This document shows, one piece after another, positions 14,262-23,494 of a stretch of 39,682 bases of DNA (positions within the stretch are counted from its first letter, which is position 1; each line of letters begins with the position of its first letter). Both the position numbers and the translations under genes were made by a program. This stretch comes from Lachnospiraceae bacterium (GTDB taxonomy: Bacteria > Bacillota > Clostridia > Lachnospirales > Lachnospiraceae), in contig JAPJQL010000033.1 in NCBI GenBank assembly GCA_030825115.1, positions 1-39,682 on the forward strand, given 5' to 3'. Below the pieces are notes generated by a model. The model was not told the origin of the DNA, ran no database searches, and saw only the letters and a program-made list of their open reading frames with translations.

Positions 14262-17144
14262 TTAGTCTCCGATCGTGACATCTGATACATCCAGCGCGCC
14301 GGTGTTCATGATGTGGTCCAGATCGGTATATCCGTAGTAGAACCGATAGATATTCTTTGCGACCGTTGCCGCGTTGGACGAAGAATATCCATACGGGATA
14401 TTGACTGTGACACAGATATCCGGGTTGGTATAGGGACCATAGGAAATGAAGAACGCATGGTTCGCACGGGTTTTCAGCTCCTGTGCCGTACCGGTCTTGC
14501 CGGCGATATCCACTTCCAGATCCCGGAATATCTTTTTGGCAGAGCCATCAGAGACCACGGCGCGCATTCCCTGATGCACCGCATCCCAGGTGGAATCTGC
14601 GATATCGATATGTCCGGTTACTTTTGGTTCATAGTCCTTAACGAGGTTCCCCTCGGAATCTGTCATCTTGTCAAGAAGGCTTAAGTCAAACACCGTTCCC
14701 CGGTTGGCAAGCGCCGCCACATACCGGGAAAGCTGGACATTGGCATAGGAGTTGGTACCCTGTCCCATAGCAGACCGCTCCGGGTCTTCCGTGGTCATCT
14801 CCGGCGCCACCTCCGGAATCTCGATCCCGGACGGTCGGTCCAGACCGAACATCGCCGCATACTTGCGGATTGTCTCCACGCCCATATCTGTGGAGTACAC
14901 CACGGTCTCCTTGTCGGTGGAGAGGCGGTGCGCCAGCTCCGCAAAAAAGTAGTTGCAGGAATTCTGGATTCCTCCCACCACGTCGAGAGGACCGTGATGC
15001 CCCGGATAGATCCAGCAGTTGATCGGCATCGCAACTTCCTCATACCGTCCGGTACAGTTGATCTGCTCGTGAAGCCCGATCACGCCTTCCTCCAGCGCTG
15101 CAATTGCGGTGATCGGCTTGAAGGTGGAACCGGGGGCTTTTTTTGCCTGGGTCGCATTGTTATAGAGCGGCAGTGACATATCATTGCGGAGCTGGTTATA
15201 ATATGCCGCGTCAACCGTTCCGGACAGCTTGTTGTTGTCATAACTCGGATAAGTCACCAGAGCCCGAACCTCGCCCGTGTTGACGTCGGTGATCACCGCA
15301 CCGCCGGTACAGGGGTCTAAGGCAAGCTGGGCCGGCGTGATCTCGATCCTGGAGATTTTATCGACCAGGAAGGTGAAGGCATAGTCATTTCCATTGGTGG
15401 ACAAAAGCCGCACCTGCTCTTCATCATAGGGCAGCACCCCCTGGGCATAAAGCGCCAGACAGAGCTGGCGTCCTGTGATCACCTCATCATTGATCAGATA
15501 CCGGTAGATCTTCTTGGTAAAGCTGCTGTCGTTCTGGAGCTGCTTTAACACATGCTCCACCAGTTCCTCATAAATGTCATCCGCGCTGGAATATTTGCTG
15601 CTCACTTTCAGCGGGGTCGTGTCAACCCAGTTGTCCGCAATTCCCGCATAGAGGTAGTCCCGCAGGCTGATCTCATCATTTTTCCACGCCAGATACTCCG
15701 GGCTGTTGACATCGATCGCGTCTTTCTTCACAATGCCTACCGTCGGGTCGGACAGGTAGGTGTAGATATATACCATATACGCCATCATGTCCTTTGGAAG
15801 GTCTTTCATCATGGTGGCGTGCTCGCTCAGCAGCTCGTAGCGGAGCCGCTCGATGATCTGCGCCTTGGACGATAAAAACCGGCTGTGGATCTCCTTTTCG
15901 ATATCCGACGCCTCCTCCGACGCCATGTGGGGGAGTGACAGCACATTGTTGTTGATCAGCTGAAAATACGCGTCCTTGATCGGAATGGGAATCTTGCTCG
16001 AGTCCGTGTACTCTGTGAGATCCACATCGTGATTGACCAGCTGGTTGACCAAAATACCGGCAAGCTGCTGCTCAATCAGGTGATAGATGCCGATCTGCAG
16101 ATCCCGGTCGATCGTCAGGTAGATGTCATTGCCGGTGGTCGGCTCGGTCTGGGACAGGGTCTCCATCACGTTGCCCACGTTGTCCACGATAATGTTCTTG
16201 TAGCCTTTATGCCCCTGAAGCTCCGCTTCCATCGTTGCCTCTATGCCGGTACGCCCGACAATATCGCTCAGCTCATATTCCGGATTCTCCTTGCGGAGTT
16301 CCTCGAGCTGGTCATCCTGGACTTTTCCGGTATAGCCGATGATCGGTGCAAAGTACAGGCTGTCTTCGTATACGCGGACAGTAGACTGTTCAATCCCCAC
16401 GCCCTTTAAATCTCCGCTGTGCTCCAGAATATCCACCACCGTCTCTTCGTTTACATGAGAGGTGATCGTAACCGGCTCATATTTGCGGTATGAGGTGAGC
16501 GCCATCGTGTAGCGGATATTGACGATCTGAAGGGCTTCCCAGTCGGTCAGGACGATGGGGTTGCCCCGTTCATCCTTCAGCTTATTCAGTTCATACCGTT
16601 CAAATCTTCTCATAAACAGGTCCCTGGCCGATATGTTGGAAGGGAAATCCCCTTTTGGGTCGTCCAGCTCATCTACAGATTTTTTTCCATAATAATCTCT
16701 CAAAAAGCGGAGACGCGCCGCTTCGCTCGGGCTGGTATACACCATCTCCCCGAATTCATTCAGCGTTATCTCCAGCTTTCCTTCCACGCTGTACCCGTGC
16801 TTTTGCAGAATATGCACCAGTTTCAGCAGCATGGCATTCATGGTTGCATTCTTCTTGTAATCTCCCGTGTCCTGGACCGTGATGGAATAAGCCAGCTCAT
16901 TGTGGGCCAGCAGATTTCCCTTGCGGTCATAGATGTCGCCGCGGATTCCCGGGGTGGACACCGTCCGCTCGGTCAGCTGCACATAATCATTCAGATGGTC
17001 TTCCCCTTCCACAATCTGGAGCTGAAACAACTGGGCGATCAGGACAAGGAACATGCCTGTAAAAACCAGCGCCAGGGCAAATATCCTGGAACCCAGCAGT
17101 TTGCGGAGAAGCTCCTGCATAATTTCAAGTAAGTCTCTAAACAC
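14262..17144 (-). CDS. mrdA: Penicillin-binding protein 2 (MrdA-type transpeptidase) with large insertion
   Basis: Class B penicillin-binding protein that crosslinks lateral-wall peptidoglycan with RodA. One N-terminal membrane helix (about 20-42) and a pedestal/dimerisation region including TPGIRGDIYDRKGN are followed by the transpeptidase domain with STFK (S673), SCN (729-731) and KTGTAQ (K883). At 960 residues it is far longer than the 630-720 typical of E. coli or Bacillus enzymes. The extra material is a mainly helical stretch at about 365-610, between TIDRDLQ and the PCTGGAVITD block. The start is six bases downstream of mreD, with a weak ribosome site. The gene is read as functional because all catalytic motifs are intact. 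Confidence 0.93.
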   Translation of the reverse strand: MFRDLLEIMQELLRKLLGSRIFALALVFTGMFLVLIAQLFQLQIVEGEDHLNDYVQLTERTVSTPGIRGDIYDRKGNLLAHNELAYSITVQDTGDYKKNATMNAMLLKLVHILQKHGYSVEGKLEITLNEFGEMVYTSPSEAARLRFLRDYYGKKSVDELDDPKGDFPSNISARDLFMRRFERYELNKLKDERGNPIVLTDWEALQIVNIRYTMALTSYRKYEPVTITSHVNEETVVDILEHSGDLKGVGIEQSTVRVYEDSLYFAPIIGYTGKVQDDQLEELRKENPEYELSDIVGRTGIEATMEAELQGHKGYKNIIVDNVGNVMETLSQTEPTTGNDIYLTIDRDLQIGIYHLIEQQLAGILVNQLVNHDVDLTEYTDSSKIPIPIKDAYFQLINNNVLSLPHMASEEASDIEKEIHSRFLSSKAQIIERLRYELLSEHATMMKDLPKDMMAYMVYIYTYLSDPTVGIVKKDAIDVNSPEYLAWKNDEISLRDYLYAGIADNWVDTTPLKVSSKYSSADDIYEELVEHVLKQLQNDSSFTKKIYRYLINDEVITGRQLCLALYAQGVLPYDEEQVRLLSTNGNDYAFTFLVDKISRIEITPAQLALDPCTGGAVITDVNTGEVRALVTYPSYDNNKLSGTVDAAYYNQLRNDMSLPLYNNATQAKKAPGSTFKPITAIAALEEGVIGLHEQINCTGRYEEVAMPINCWIYPGHHGPLDVVGGIQNSCNYFFAELAHRLSTDKETVVYSTDMGVETIRKYAAMFGLDRPSGIEIPEVAPEMTTEDPERSAMGQGTNSYANVQLSRYVAALANRGTVFDLSLLDKMTDSEGNLVKDYEPKVTGHIDIADSTWDAVHQGMRAVVSDGSAKKIFRDLEVDIAGKTGTAQELKTRANHAFFISYGPYTNPDICVTVNIPYGYSSSNAATVAKNIYRFYYGYTDLDHIMNTGALDVSDVTIGD

Positions 17145-17150
17145 GTCTTT

Positions 17151-17657
17151 TTAGTCTCTCCTCTTTTCCATCTCTTCCAGCCTTCTGCTGGTAAACAAAA
17201 AGAAACGGTATATCAATAACGTTGTAACAACTGTAAATATCGTCTCCGGGATGATGATCTGCTTTGCATAATGCAGAAAATCAAGCCGGTTCCGGATCAG
17301 GAACCGGAACACATAGATATACAGATTATAGGCCAGTTCATTGACCAGGCTGAGGATCAAAGGCAGCGTAATGTAGTCTTCATAATAATATCTGGTACAG
17401 ATTCCGTTCATATACCCGATCCAGATGAACAGCAGGGTGTAAAAACCAAAAGGACCGCTGTAAAAAAGGTCCAGCAGGATGCCCGCAAACAGGCCATAAT
17501 ACATCCCCGCTTCTTTTCCATGGATAAATCCGAGGGAAAATGTCATGATCAGCAACAGATTCGGCGCCGCAGATAAAAACGGCAGCAGCGGAAAGATACA
17601 GTTCTGTATCGTAAACGCAAGAATCATCAGCAATACATTGATGGCTATCCGTTTCAT
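17151..17657 (-). CDS. mreD: MreD rod-shape-determining membrane protein
   Basis: Small polytopic protein of 168 residues with about five hydrophobic helices, a component of the elongation complex linking MreC to PBP2/RodA. The family is poorly conserved; the N-terminal IQNCIFPLLPFLSAAPNLLLI and central GKEAGMYYGLFAGILLDLF segments fit it. It overlaps the mreC stop by four bases (ATGA), indicating translational coupling. Confidence 0.88.
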   Translation of the reverse strand: MKRIAINVLLMILAFTIQNCIFPLLPFLSAAPNLLLIMTFSLGFIHGKEAGMYYGLFAGILLDLFYSGPFGFYTLLFIWIGYMNGICTRYYYEDYITLPLILSLVNELAYNLYIYVFRFLIRNRLDFLHYAKQIIIPETIFTVVTTLLIYRFFLFTSRRLEEMEKRRD

Positions 17658-18502
17658 TTCTTCTCTCCCTGCCCTGCGCCTTCTTTCAGGCTTGTGATGA
17701 CCAGTACCTCCTGAAGGCTGTCAAACCGTGCCACAGGCACCAGATAACCGGATTTGGTAAGTCTCGAACTGTCTGTGGTGATATCCGCTGCATATCCGAT
17801 CAGAATGCCCGGCAAAAATTTGGAGCTGATATTGGAGGTGACGATCCTGTCCCCGTCCTTGATATCTCCATCCTGCAGGATATCGGTAATTCTGAGCCGG
17901 CCCTCTTCATACAGGGTCAGGTCTCCCGCCACGATACAGGTATCTCCTGACTGCTGCGCCATTGCGCCCACACGGCTCACATCGTCGATAATGGAGCGGA
18001 CCGTCGCATAGTTGGCTCCCACATCGGTGACGATCCCGACCAGACCGCCGCCCGCGATCACATTGGCGTCCACCTGGATGCCGTCCGCAGAGCCTTTGTT
18101 GATCCGGAATACCTGGAACCAGTCTCCGGAATCCTTCGCGATGACTCTCGCACCAATCTTCTCATACTGGAGATACTGCTGGTCCAACTGATACAGTTCC
18201 CTCAGCCGCTGAAGTTCAAACTGCTCCGACTGGAGGCGGTTGTTCGTCTCTGTCAGCTCATCTACCTGGTTTTTGAGCACTTCATTTTCAGCCAGCGCCT
18301 CCTTTAAGGCAGAATAATCCCGGATCTCGTTGTAGAGCGCCGTCCCCGCACGGTTGACGCCGGACTGCACCGGAATCAGGAAATAGCCCACTCCGGTACG
18401 GAGCGGCGCGAGAAATCCGTCGCGAAAGGAGGTGATCCCGATCAGCAGGATACAAAATGCCGATAAGCCGATTAAAATATATTTACTGCGCTTTGATTCC
18501 AT
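17654..18502 (-). CDS. mreC: MreC rod-shape-determining protein
   Basis: Bitopic elongasome scaffold of 282 residues: membrane helix at about 9-27, coiled coil at about 62-100, then the paired beta-barrel domain containing IAGGGLVGIVTDVG and the closing LPGILIGYA segment. It starts directly after the radC stop and overlaps mreD. In many Clostridia an mreB gene lies between radC and mreC; none is present here. Confidence 0.93.
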   Translation of the reverse strand: MESKRSKYILIGLSAFCILLIGITSFRDGFLAPLRTGVGYFLIPVQSGVNRAGTALYNEIRDYSALKEALAENEVLKNQVDELTETNNRLQSEQFELQRLRELYQLDQQYLQYEKIGARVIAKDSGDWFQVFRINKGSADGIQVDANVIAGGGLVGIVTDVGANYATVRSIIDDVSRVGAMAQQSGDTCIVAGDLTLYEEGRLRITDILQDGDIKDGDRIVTSNISSKFLPGILIGYAADITTDSSRLTKSGYLVPVARFDSLQEVLVITSLKEGAGQGEKK

Positions 18503-19198
18503 CTATAATAATCCCCGTTCTCTAAAACTGACATAGGAGGCATCTCCTATGATGATATGGTCCAGAAGCCGGATGCCGATGAGCTTTCCCGCCTCTTCCA
18601 TCCGTCTGGTGAGGAGCCTGTCCTCCTCGCTTGGTTCCGGATCTCCGCTGGGATGGTTGTGGACCAGAATCAGGCTGACCGCCTGGTAGCGGAGCGCCTC
18701 GATAAAGATCTCCCTCGGCGTTGCAAGGGATGCGTTGACCGTACCTTTGGATATCAGGATATCCCTCAGCAGCACCTGTTTGGTGTTGAACAGCATCACG
18801 CGGAACTGTTCCTGTTCCATGTGGCGCATGTCCTCCTGATAATAAGCCGCAATCTCCCGCGGTTCGTGGAACGCCACCATCTGCTCTACGGCTTTCCGCT
18901 TCCAGATCCGTCTGGAAAGTTCGCCGATACACAGAAGCTGGATTCCCTTGACCTTCCCGATGCCTTTGACCGACATCAGTTCCGGCAGCGAAAGGTGCAA
19001 AAGCCCTAAAATACCCTCCTTCGGGTAATTTAAGGCCAGTATCTTGGATGCCAGGTCCAGTGAGGAGTCTTCCTTCGAACCGGTCCGGATAATGATGGAC
19101 AGAAGTTCCGCATCACTCAGATATTCCGGTCCTTCCCTGAGGCAGCGCTCATAGGGCCTGTCATCGTGTGGTATGTCTTTCATGGTAAGATGCTTCAT
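18503..19198 (-). CDS. radC: RadC/JAB-domain protein (MPN-type)
   Basis: RadC-family protein of 231 residues. An N-terminal helix-hairpin-helix-like region (about 20-100) is followed by a JAB1/MPN metalloprotease-like domain with the metal motif HNHPSGDPEPSEED. The older DNA-repair name is not well supported and the biochemical role is uncertain. AAAGGA precedes the ATG at 19198. It is the first gene of the mreC-to-carboxypeptidase unit and abuts mreC without a gap. Confidence 0.92.
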   Translation of the reverse strand: MKHLTMKDIPHDDRPYERCLREGPEYLSDAELLSIIIRTGSKEDSSLDLASKILALNYPKEGILGLLHLSLPELMSVKGIGKVKGIQLLCIGELSRRIWKRKAVEQMVAFHEPREIAAYYQEDMRHMEQEQFRVMLFNTKQVLLRDILISKGTVNASLATPREIFIEALRYQAVSLILVHNHPSGDPEPSEEDRLLTRRMEEAGKLIGIRLLDHIIIGDASYVSFRERGLL

Positions 19199-19259
19199 GG
19201 TTTTTCCTTTCTGCGTGACTCTCCAGGCACGGATCCAGAAGAGGAAACCAAGTGTTCAC

Positions 19260-19290
19260 AGTATACCACAAAATCATTTTGGTGTATACT
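19260..19290. promoter_or_regulatory. Dyad overlapping a possible radC promoter
   Basis: Two 15-nt arms (19260-19274, 19276-19290) are inverted repeats with two mismatches, ending in AGTATAC/GTATACT. On the minus strand a -35-like TATACA (19283-19288) and -10-like TATACT (19260-19265) are 17 bp apart within the dyad. The arrangement could be an operator over the radC operon promoter; the -35 match is only 4 of 6. Confidence 0.45.
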
Positions 19291-19314
19291 GGAAACGGAA
19301 ATTTAAGAAAGGCT

Positions 19315-20595
19315 TTAGAATTTCACAATCCCTGCCTCAACCAGCTTCTGGAGGGATTTTAAGATGCCGAGCTTCGCATGGAACCAGGTAAGCCCGCCCT
19401 GGAAAAATACGGAGTATGGGGGCTTGATGGGACCGTCCGCACTCAGTTCAATGGAGGAACCCTGCACGAAAGCGCCTGCCGCCATGATAACCTGGGCATC
19501 GTATCCCGGCATGTCCCACGGCTCCGGGGATACGTAGCTGTCCACCGGTGCGGCGGCCTGGATCCCCTGGCAGAATGCGATGACTCCTTCTGCGCTTCCA
19601 AAGGTTACCGCCTGGATGATGTCGTGACGGGACTCTGTTCCGTTTGGCGTCACGTCAAACCCCAGCCGCTCATATACATTTGCCGCAAAGATGGCGCCTT
19701 TTAATGCCCCTGCCACCACCGTAGGGGAGAGGAACAGTCCCTGGAAGAACGGCTGGTTCAGCCCAAGGCTGGCCCCCACTTCTTTGCCAAGGCCCGGCGC
19801 GGTAAGGCGGTAGGAAGCCCGGTCGATGCAGTCCTGCCGTCCGACGATGTAACCGCCGATCGGAGCCAGTCCGCCGCCCGGATTTTTGATGAGGGAACCG
19901 ACGATCATATCTGCCCCCACATCCGTCGGCTCTGTCCGCTCGACAAACTCACCGTAGCAGTTGTCTACCATGCAGATGACATCCGGTTTGATCTGTTTCA
20001 CAAAGGCGATCAGTTCTCCGATCTGTTTCACCGACAAAGTCGGGCGGGTCGCATATCCTTTGGATCGCTGGATCGTCACCAGCTTCGTCTTCTCATTGAT
20101 CGCCTTTGCGATGTTGTCGTAATCAAAAGAACCGTCCTCTTTTAAGTCCACCTGACGGTATACCACGCCGTATTCTTTCAGGGAGCCAACGGAATCACGG
20201 ATACCGATGACTTCCTCCAGCGTATCGTATGGCTTGCCCACCGGGGACAAAAGCTCATCTCCGGGGCGGAGATTGCCGGACAGCGCGATATGGAGGGCGT
20301 GCGTTCCGCTGATCAGATTGGGGCGGACCAGTGCGCTCTCTGCATGGAATGTCTTTGCATAAACCTCCTCCAGCACATCCCGTCCCAGATCGTTATACCC
20401 GTATCCCGTCGTAGCAGCAAAATGGATGTCGCTCACCCTCGCCTGCTGCATGGCGCCGATCACCTTCATCTGGTTATACTCCGCCGTTTCATCGATTGCC
20501 GCAAACCGCTGCTTCAATTCTTCTTCTATATTTTTCCCAAAATCAAGTACTGCTTTGCTGATGCCAAGCTCCTGATACATTGTTTCTAATTCCAT
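19315..20595 (-). CDS. PLP-dependent methionine gamma-lyase-like protein (aluminium-resistance family, YnbB-like)
   Basis: Fold-type I PLP enzyme of 426 residues in the family annotated as aluminium resistance or methionine gamma-lyase-like, known as YnbB in Bacillus. Visible features are the PLP-ring aspartate D211 (MVDNCYGEF), the probable Schiff-base lysine K237 in SLIKNPGGG, and a glycine-rich SPVGKPYDTLEE loop. The natural substrate is not established. It overlaps the miaA stop by ten bases; the miaA-ynbB neighbourhood is widespread in Firmicutes, here without the hfq and hflX genes that often lie between. Confidence 0.85.
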   Translation of the reverse strand: MELETMYQELGISKAVLDFGKNIEEELKQRFAAIDETAEYNQMKVIGAMQQARVSDIHFAATTGYGYNDLGRDVLEEVYAKTFHAESALVRPNLISGTHALHIALSGNLRPGDELLSPVGKPYDTLEEVIGIRDSVGSLKEYGVVYRQVDLKEDGSFDYDNIAKAINEKTKLVTIQRSKGYATRPTLSVKQIGELIAFVKQIKPDVICMVDNCYGEFVERTEPTDVGADMIVGSLIKNPGGGLAPIGGYIVGRQDCIDRASYRLTAPGLGKEVGASLGLNQPFFQGLFLSPTVVAGALKGAIFAANVYERLGFDVTPNGTESRHDIIQAVTFGSAEGVIAFCQGIQAAAPVDSYVSPEPWDMPGYDAQVIMAAGAFVQGSSIELSADGPIKPPYSVFFQGGLTWFHAKLGILKSLQKLVEAGIVKF

Positions 20596-21548
20596 GATCG
20601 TTCCTCTTCTCTTTTGAATTCCCCGATAATATGCGCCATGATCTTTGTCCTGTCACCGCCAAACGCCTCCAGTTCAAGCCAGCGCACATCCCGCTCCCGT
20701 TTAAACCAGGTGATCTGGCGCTTGGCAAAGTGCCTGGTATCCCGTTTCAGCACATAGACTGCCTCTTCCAGCGTACAGACTCCGTCCAGATAGTCCAGGA
20801 TCTCCTTATAGCCCAGTCCCTGCATGGAAACCATGCCGCGGCCGCAGCCCATCTCTTTCAGTTTTTTTACCTCTTCCACGAGTCCCTGTTCCATCATGAT
20901 GTCCACACGCCGGTCGATCCGCTGATAGAGCAGGCTGCGCTCGCAGTTCAGTACATAATAATAAAACCGGTACGGCGACTCTTTTTCTCTCTCCATGCGG
21001 TTGTGGAGGGAAATCGGCTCTCCGGTCAGACGATAATATTCGATTGCCCGGATAACCCGCTTTCTGTTGTTGGCATGGATCGCCTCTGCAGATTCCGGAT
21101 CAACCTCTGCAAGCATCTGGTGCAGATACCCGCTGCCTTTTTCTTCTCCAAGCTGTTCCAACTCTCTGCGGACGCTCCCATCCCCGTCGTTCTCCTTAAA
21201 ATCGATATCGTAGAGCAGCGCCTGGATATAAAAGCCGGTGCCGCCTGTCACGATGGGAACATGTCCCCGCTCATATATCCCTTCCAGAGCGGCCTTGGCC
21301 ATAGACTGAAACCGGGTCACATTGAACTCTTCCCCCGGATCCAGCACATCGATCAGATGGTGGGGAATCCCCTCCATCTCTTCTTTTGTAATCTTCGCGG
21401 AACCGATGTCCATATGGCGGTATACCTGCATGGAATCGGCGCTGATGATCTCCCCATTCAGCGCCTTTGCAAGCCCGATGGAAAGGGCTGTCTTTCCCAC
21501 CGCAGTCGGTCCGGTCAGGATGATCAGTGGTTTTTTCATATTGGTCAC
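20586..21548 (-). CDS. miaA: tRNA dimethylallyltransferase
   Basis: Transfers a dimethylallyl group to A37 of tRNAs reading UNN codons; the product is the substrate for MiaB encoded in the same unit. P-loop GPTAVGKT is near residue 13-20. The DSMQVYRHMDIGSAK and HHLIDVLDP blocks and the C-terminal FAKRQITWFKRE segment are complete. The start used is GTG at 21548, coupled to the mutL stop; an ATG nine bases later is an alternative. The length of 320 is typical. Confidence 0.95.
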   Translation of the reverse strand: MTNMKKPLIILTGPTAVGKTALSIGLAKALNGEIISADSMQVYRHMDIGSAKITKEEMEGIPHHLIDVLDPGEEFNVTRFQSMAKAALEGIYERGHVPIVTGGTGFYIQALLYDIDFKENDGDGSVRRELEQLGEEKGSGYLHQMLAEVDPESAEAIHANNRKRVIRAIEYYRLTGEPISLHNRMEREKESPYRFYYYVLNCERSLLYQRIDRRVDIMMEQGLVEEVKKLKEMGCGRGMVSMQGLGYKEILDYLDGVCTLEEAVYVLKRDTRHFAKRQITWFKRERDVRWLELEAFGGDRTKIMAHIIGEFKREEERSWN

Positions 21549-23467
21549 ACAATCCTCTTGAATTTTTTCTCCAGCTCATATTTGCTCATGGATATGATGG
21601 TCGGCCGGCCGTGAGGGCAGGCATATGGATTCTCCAGATCCAAAAGCTGGTCGATCAGCTTATCCGCCTCGAGAGCGCTCATCTTATGGTTTCCCTTGAC
21701 CGCGGCCTTGCAGGACATCGACGCCACCTTCTCATAGATAATGTCCGGGTTGCTGACGGAGGCGTCTTCGGAAAGCCCGTCTATCATCTCCATCAGCAAA
21801 TCTTTCTTTGCTATGGAGAACAGGTTGCCCGGAACTCCGCGCACCGCATATTCCCTTCCCCCAAACGGCTCAATCTCAAAACCGATTTCCAGGAAATAGG
21901 ACAGATATTTTTTGAGCATCACTTCTTCGCTGCTGCTGAGCGTCAGGATGATCGGCGGATTTACCATCTGGCTGGTGTATTCTCTGGTCTTTAAAGTTTC
22001 CATCGTTTTTTCATACAGGACTTTCTCATGGGCTGCATGCTGGTCGATTATGTAGAGCTGTTCACCAAACTCTACCATCCAGTATGTATCAAAAAGCTGT
22101 CCGATCAGCTTGTGGCGGCTCCGCGCCGCCGGTTCCAGCAGCTTTTCCCCAAACAGGTCCATCTGCTTTGCCGGTTCTCCGGCCGCCGGTTCCTGCGGCT
22201 TAAAAACCTGCGTCTCCTGCTTCTTTTGCTCTCTGCTGTCAGGACCGCCGAGTTCTGCCAGAAAATCCACAGCCGGTTTTTTTCCGTAGGAAGCGCTGCC
22301 TTCCCGCACTGCGTCTGTCTTTTGCAGTTTTGTCTCCTGCAAAACAGCCTGTCTCTCCATCCGCCGTTTCTCAAACGGTTCCGGGATCGGAATCCGTTTT
22401 TCCTGCGTAAGTTTCCTCTCCTGCTGCTTTTTCTCTGCCTGTTCCTTCTTCCCTTCCAGAGATACCTCCGGGATCAGTTCCTTGTGGAGCAGCGCCTGTG
22501 ACACTGCATCCCGCACCAGGCGAAAGATCATCTCCCCGTCCCGGAAGCGCAGCTCCATCTTGGTCGGATGGACGTTGACATCGAGAAATTCCGGTTCGAT
22601 GGTAAACTGCAGCATCGTAAACGGATATTTGTGCTGCATCATAAACGGTTTATATGCCTCTTCAATCGCCTTGCAGATAATACTGCTTTTGATATATCTG
22701 CCGTTAATGAAGTAATTTTCAAAATTCCGGTTGCTTCTTGCTATGACCGGCTTGCCGATAAAGCCGCTCACCGACACCCCGTCTCCTGTCTGCGTCACCG
22801 GCAGCAGGTTGGCGGCGATCTCCCTCCCGAACACGGTATAGATGATGTCCTTTAGATTATGATTGCCGGATGTGTGAAGTTTATTCTGATTGTTCTGGAT
22901 AAAGCGGATCGATATCTCCGGGTGGGACAGTGCGATCTTCTCCACCAGGTCTGATACATGGGCCCCCTCCGTCATCGCCGTCTTCAAAAACTTCCGGCGC
23001 ACCGGCGTATTATAAAAAAGGTTTCTTGCAATAAATGTCGTTCCGTCCGGCGCACCGATCTCCTCGATGCTCTTTTCTGCCCCGCCCTCAATCTGGTAGC
23101 GGGTGCCGGTCAGGCTGTCCGGTGTCTTTGTGATGACCTCCACCTGGGACACCGCGGCGATACTCGAAAGCGCCTCCCCCCGAAACCCCAGGGAAGACAC
23201 GGTAAATAAATCCTCCACCGACTTGATCTTGCTGGTGGAATGACGCAAAAAAGCAAGCGGGATCTCTGCCTTTGGAATCCCGCAGCCGTTGTCTGTCACA
23301 CGGATAAACGATATGCCTCCGTCCCTGATCTCCACGGTAACAGCCGTGGCGCGGGCGTCGATGGCATTCTCCAAAAGCTCCTTGACCACGGAGGCCGGAC
23401 GCTCGATCACTTCTCCTGCCGCTATTTTATTGATGGTATTCTGGTCCAGAACCTGAATATTTGGCAT
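21545..23467 (-). CDS. mutL: DNA mismatch repair protein MutL (endonuclease type)
   Basis: GHKL ATPase and strand-nicking endonuclease of mismatch repair, 640 residues. The N-terminal ATPase has the ENAIDA, DNGCGI and GFRGEAL motifs. A charged, Gln/Lys-rich linker spans about 330-440. The C-terminal domain carries the endonuclease motif DQHAAHEKVLYE from residue 475 and the zinc-site motif CPHGRP at about 617, so this is the nicking type found where MutH is absent. AGGAGG with seven-base spacing precedes the ATG. It lies directly downstream of mutS. Confidence 0.97.
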   Translation of the reverse strand: MPNIQVLDQNTINKIAAGEVIERPASVVKELLENAIDARATAVTVEIRDGGISFIRVTDNGCGIPKAEIPLAFLRHSTSKIKSVEDLFTVSSLGFRGEALSSIAAVSQVEVITKTPDSLTGTRYQIEGGAEKSIEEIGAPDGTTFIARNLFYNTPVRRKFLKTAMTEGAHVSDLVEKIALSHPEISIRFIQNNQNKLHTSGNHNLKDIIYTVFGREIAANLLPVTQTGDGVSVSGFIGKPVIARSNRNFENYFINGRYIKSSIICKAIEEAYKPFMMQHKYPFTMLQFTIEPEFLDVNVHPTKMELRFRDGEMIFRLVRDAVSQALLHKELIPEVSLEGKKEQAEKKQQERKLTQEKRIPIPEPFEKRRMERQAVLQETKLQKTDAVREGSASYGKKPAVDFLAELGGPDSREQKKQETQVFKPQEPAAGEPAKQMDLFGEKLLEPAARSRHKLIGQLFDTYWMVEFGEQLYIIDQHAAHEKVLYEKTMETLKTREYTSQMVNPPIILTLSSSEEVMLKKYLSYFLEIGFEIEPFGGREYAVRGVPGNLFSIAKKDLLMEMIDGLSEDASVSNPDIIYEKVASMSCKAAVKGNHKMSALEADKLIDQLLDLENPYACPHGRPTIISMSKYELEKKFKRIV

Positions 23468-23494
23468 AATCCTTCCTCCTGTGGTATGGTTTCC

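Noticed and set aside
17286..17307. 8-bp inverted repeat CCGGTTCC/GGAACCGG inside mreD
   Set aside because: Short, within coding sequence, and of a size expected by chance in a window this long.
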